A stretch of DNA of 64,000 nt from Flectonema sp. DT1601 (lineage: Eukaryota; Euglenozoa; Diplonemea; Diplonemida; Diplonemidae): contig OZ025856.1 of NCBI GenBank assembly GCA_964019425.1, positions 186,001-250,000 of the forward strand, written 5' to 3'. The translations under genes and the position numbers were made by a program. The notes beneath the pieces are model-generated. The model saw only the letters and a list, made by a program, of their open reading frames with translations. It made no database searches and had not been told where the DNA came from. Below, piece by piece: positions 62,781 through 64,000 of this stretch. Within the stretch, counting starts at the first letter, position 1. Each line of letters begins with the position of its first letter.

Positions 62781-64000
62781 GGGTCGCCGAAGCACCACAC
62801 ATATGAAAACTGAATGCATGGTATGGTATATTTAATCCTTAGACGTTTTGTCACATCTAATATAGTAGTAAAAATAACCTCACCATCACCTCATTGTGAT
62901 TTAGTTGTTTTTGTGTTGTAGTTGTTTTCTTTTTTTTGAATACAAGGGGAAACTCATGAAGACCTGGTATCCCATTGATGTTTAGGGTTGGCACATCCCT
63001 TCCAGAGGCTCGGATCTCTCTTGACACAATCAAAGAACAATCCAAAAATATCAACCTCCTTCAGTTAGTTGTGCAAACAACATTGCCACATTCGAATAAA
63101 AAAAGAGCTTAAAAAAGACAAGTGAGCGGGGGGGGGCTTGATGGATATAAAAAAGAACTCATAAAAAATAAAATAAAATTGCAAATACCCAAGTGCATTT
63201 TGTAGACAACAAAAAAAAAAAAAAGATTCTTGAAAAGTGTCGTGGGGAATCCACAAAAAAGAAAAGAAGACAAAAAGAAAAAGACTTCTACTACTGTACT
63301 CGAGTGTATTGTGTAGCAGCTTGCAGAATTCCGACTGACCCTTTGATTTGCCTCTGGCAAATAAAGCCAACTTGTAGCCTGTAAATCGATCTATCCCGTC
63401 CTCTGTAATCTTGTCAACCCGCGTCAGCTAAGCCCTTCAAAGCACATCACATATCCCCAACTTGAGCTGACAACAAGTTTAAGGATTCTGTTTCGCTGGA
63501 TTGTTAGGGCTCAGGAGCGTAATCTTGCATACACGGAGTTTAGCCGCCTTATGTGGGGAAAAGAAAATCCCCATGACCTTGGGCGATGTATGGGAGTCCC
63601 AAAATACACTGCAAAAAAAAAAAAAAAAAAAAAAAAAAAAGTGAAAAAGTGAAAAATACTTTTTATTCGCTAGAAAAATAACGAAACATTTTTTTTTTTT
63701 TTTTTTGCAGGACAGCTCAGTAAGACTACTCATCCCACATGATTCTATTAGATGATGAAAATATAGAAAAACAGTACAAAAAAAAACAGCACCTTTCAGC
63801 AAAGACAGTAGTGGCCAGGTACTAAAGAAATACTTCATAAAAAGAATAAGGTTGGGATGAGATTAAAAAAGTGTTTCCATTTCAAGTCAGGGAAAAAAAA
63901 AAAAATAAATAAATAAATAAATAAACGAAAGTCACCATCTACATAACCCGTACAATAAGCAGCAAGTAGGATAACGTAAGAGGGACTACAGGTCTCAATA
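62781..64000 (-). other. Right-edge region with unidentified coding-looking fragments
   Basis: Minus-strand segments without stops include 62930-63050 (SREIRASGRDVPTLNINGIP then GLHEFPLVF), 63290-63420 (LTRVDKITEDGIDRFTGYKL then ALFARGKSKGQSEFCKLL) and ~63480-63612. Lengths of 40-45 codons and composition look more protein-like than the surroundings, but no family, start or splice pattern could be fixed. They could be exons of a gene continuing past the edge or remnants of a mobile element. A runs at 63613-63640 and T run 63690-63706. Confidence 0.3.

Overview
This is nuclear DNA of a flagellated, unicellular eukaryote, most likely a diplonemid (Euglenozoa). The strongest clue lies at 58608-58645 on the minus strand: a 38-nt sequence ending in CAGTTTCTGTACTTTATTG. 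That is the end of the euglenozoan spliced-leader (SL) exon, and the whole 38 nt resembles the Diplonema SL as I remember it. Other signs agree. All 15 recognisable host protein genes lie on the minus strand, as in a directional gene cluster. Most have a pyrimidine-rich tract plus YAG a few bases before the start codon, as expected of SL trans-splice acceptors. The LINE carries a 2A-like peptide like those of trypanosome ingi/L1Tc elements. True cis-introns also exist: 13 were resolved in eight genes. They begin GTATGT or similar and end in an A-rich ...ACAG. Stop codons look standard.

Layout, left to right (genes on minus unless stated). 1-6864: DNA polymerase epsilon catalytic subunit, running off the left edge, with a decayed pogo-like DNA transposon inside its first intron. 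8860-13048: a small type I membrane protein, a RhaT-like sugar transporter, tRNA-Ile(AAT) on the plus strand, and a five-TM protein. About 13.3-16.1 kb: satellite array 1. 16.2-33.1 kb: a novel 478-aa protein, USP39/Sad1 splicing factor, a degenerate APH-fold kinase, a WD40 protein, a kinesin-3-like motor and a mucin-like surface protein. 33.2-36.2 kb: satellite array 2, built of the same units in the same orientation. 36.5-48.5 kb: Tctex-type dynein light chain, proteasome RPN2, a p25-alpha/TPPP-like protein, a small secreted protein, a bacterial-type leucyl/phenylalanyl-tRNA-protein transferase and deoxyhypusine synthase. 48.5-52 kb: gene-poor, homopolymer-rich. About 51.95-58.65 kb: an apparently full-length LINE with two open ORFs. 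58.65-64 kb: gene-poor, with dispersed repeats and a ~630-bp GAA tract.

The host genes are mostly housekeeping (replication, splicing, proteolysis, eIF5A hypusination) plus cytoskeleton and flagellum (kinesin, DYNLT, p25-alpha) and cell surface. Nothing suggests they form one pathway; they share direction and probably polycistronic transcription. The most notable observations are a LINE whose 5' end is an SL exon, its ORF1-TAG-2A-ORF2 arrangement, two distinct classes of 3' splice site, and the paired composite satellite arrays.
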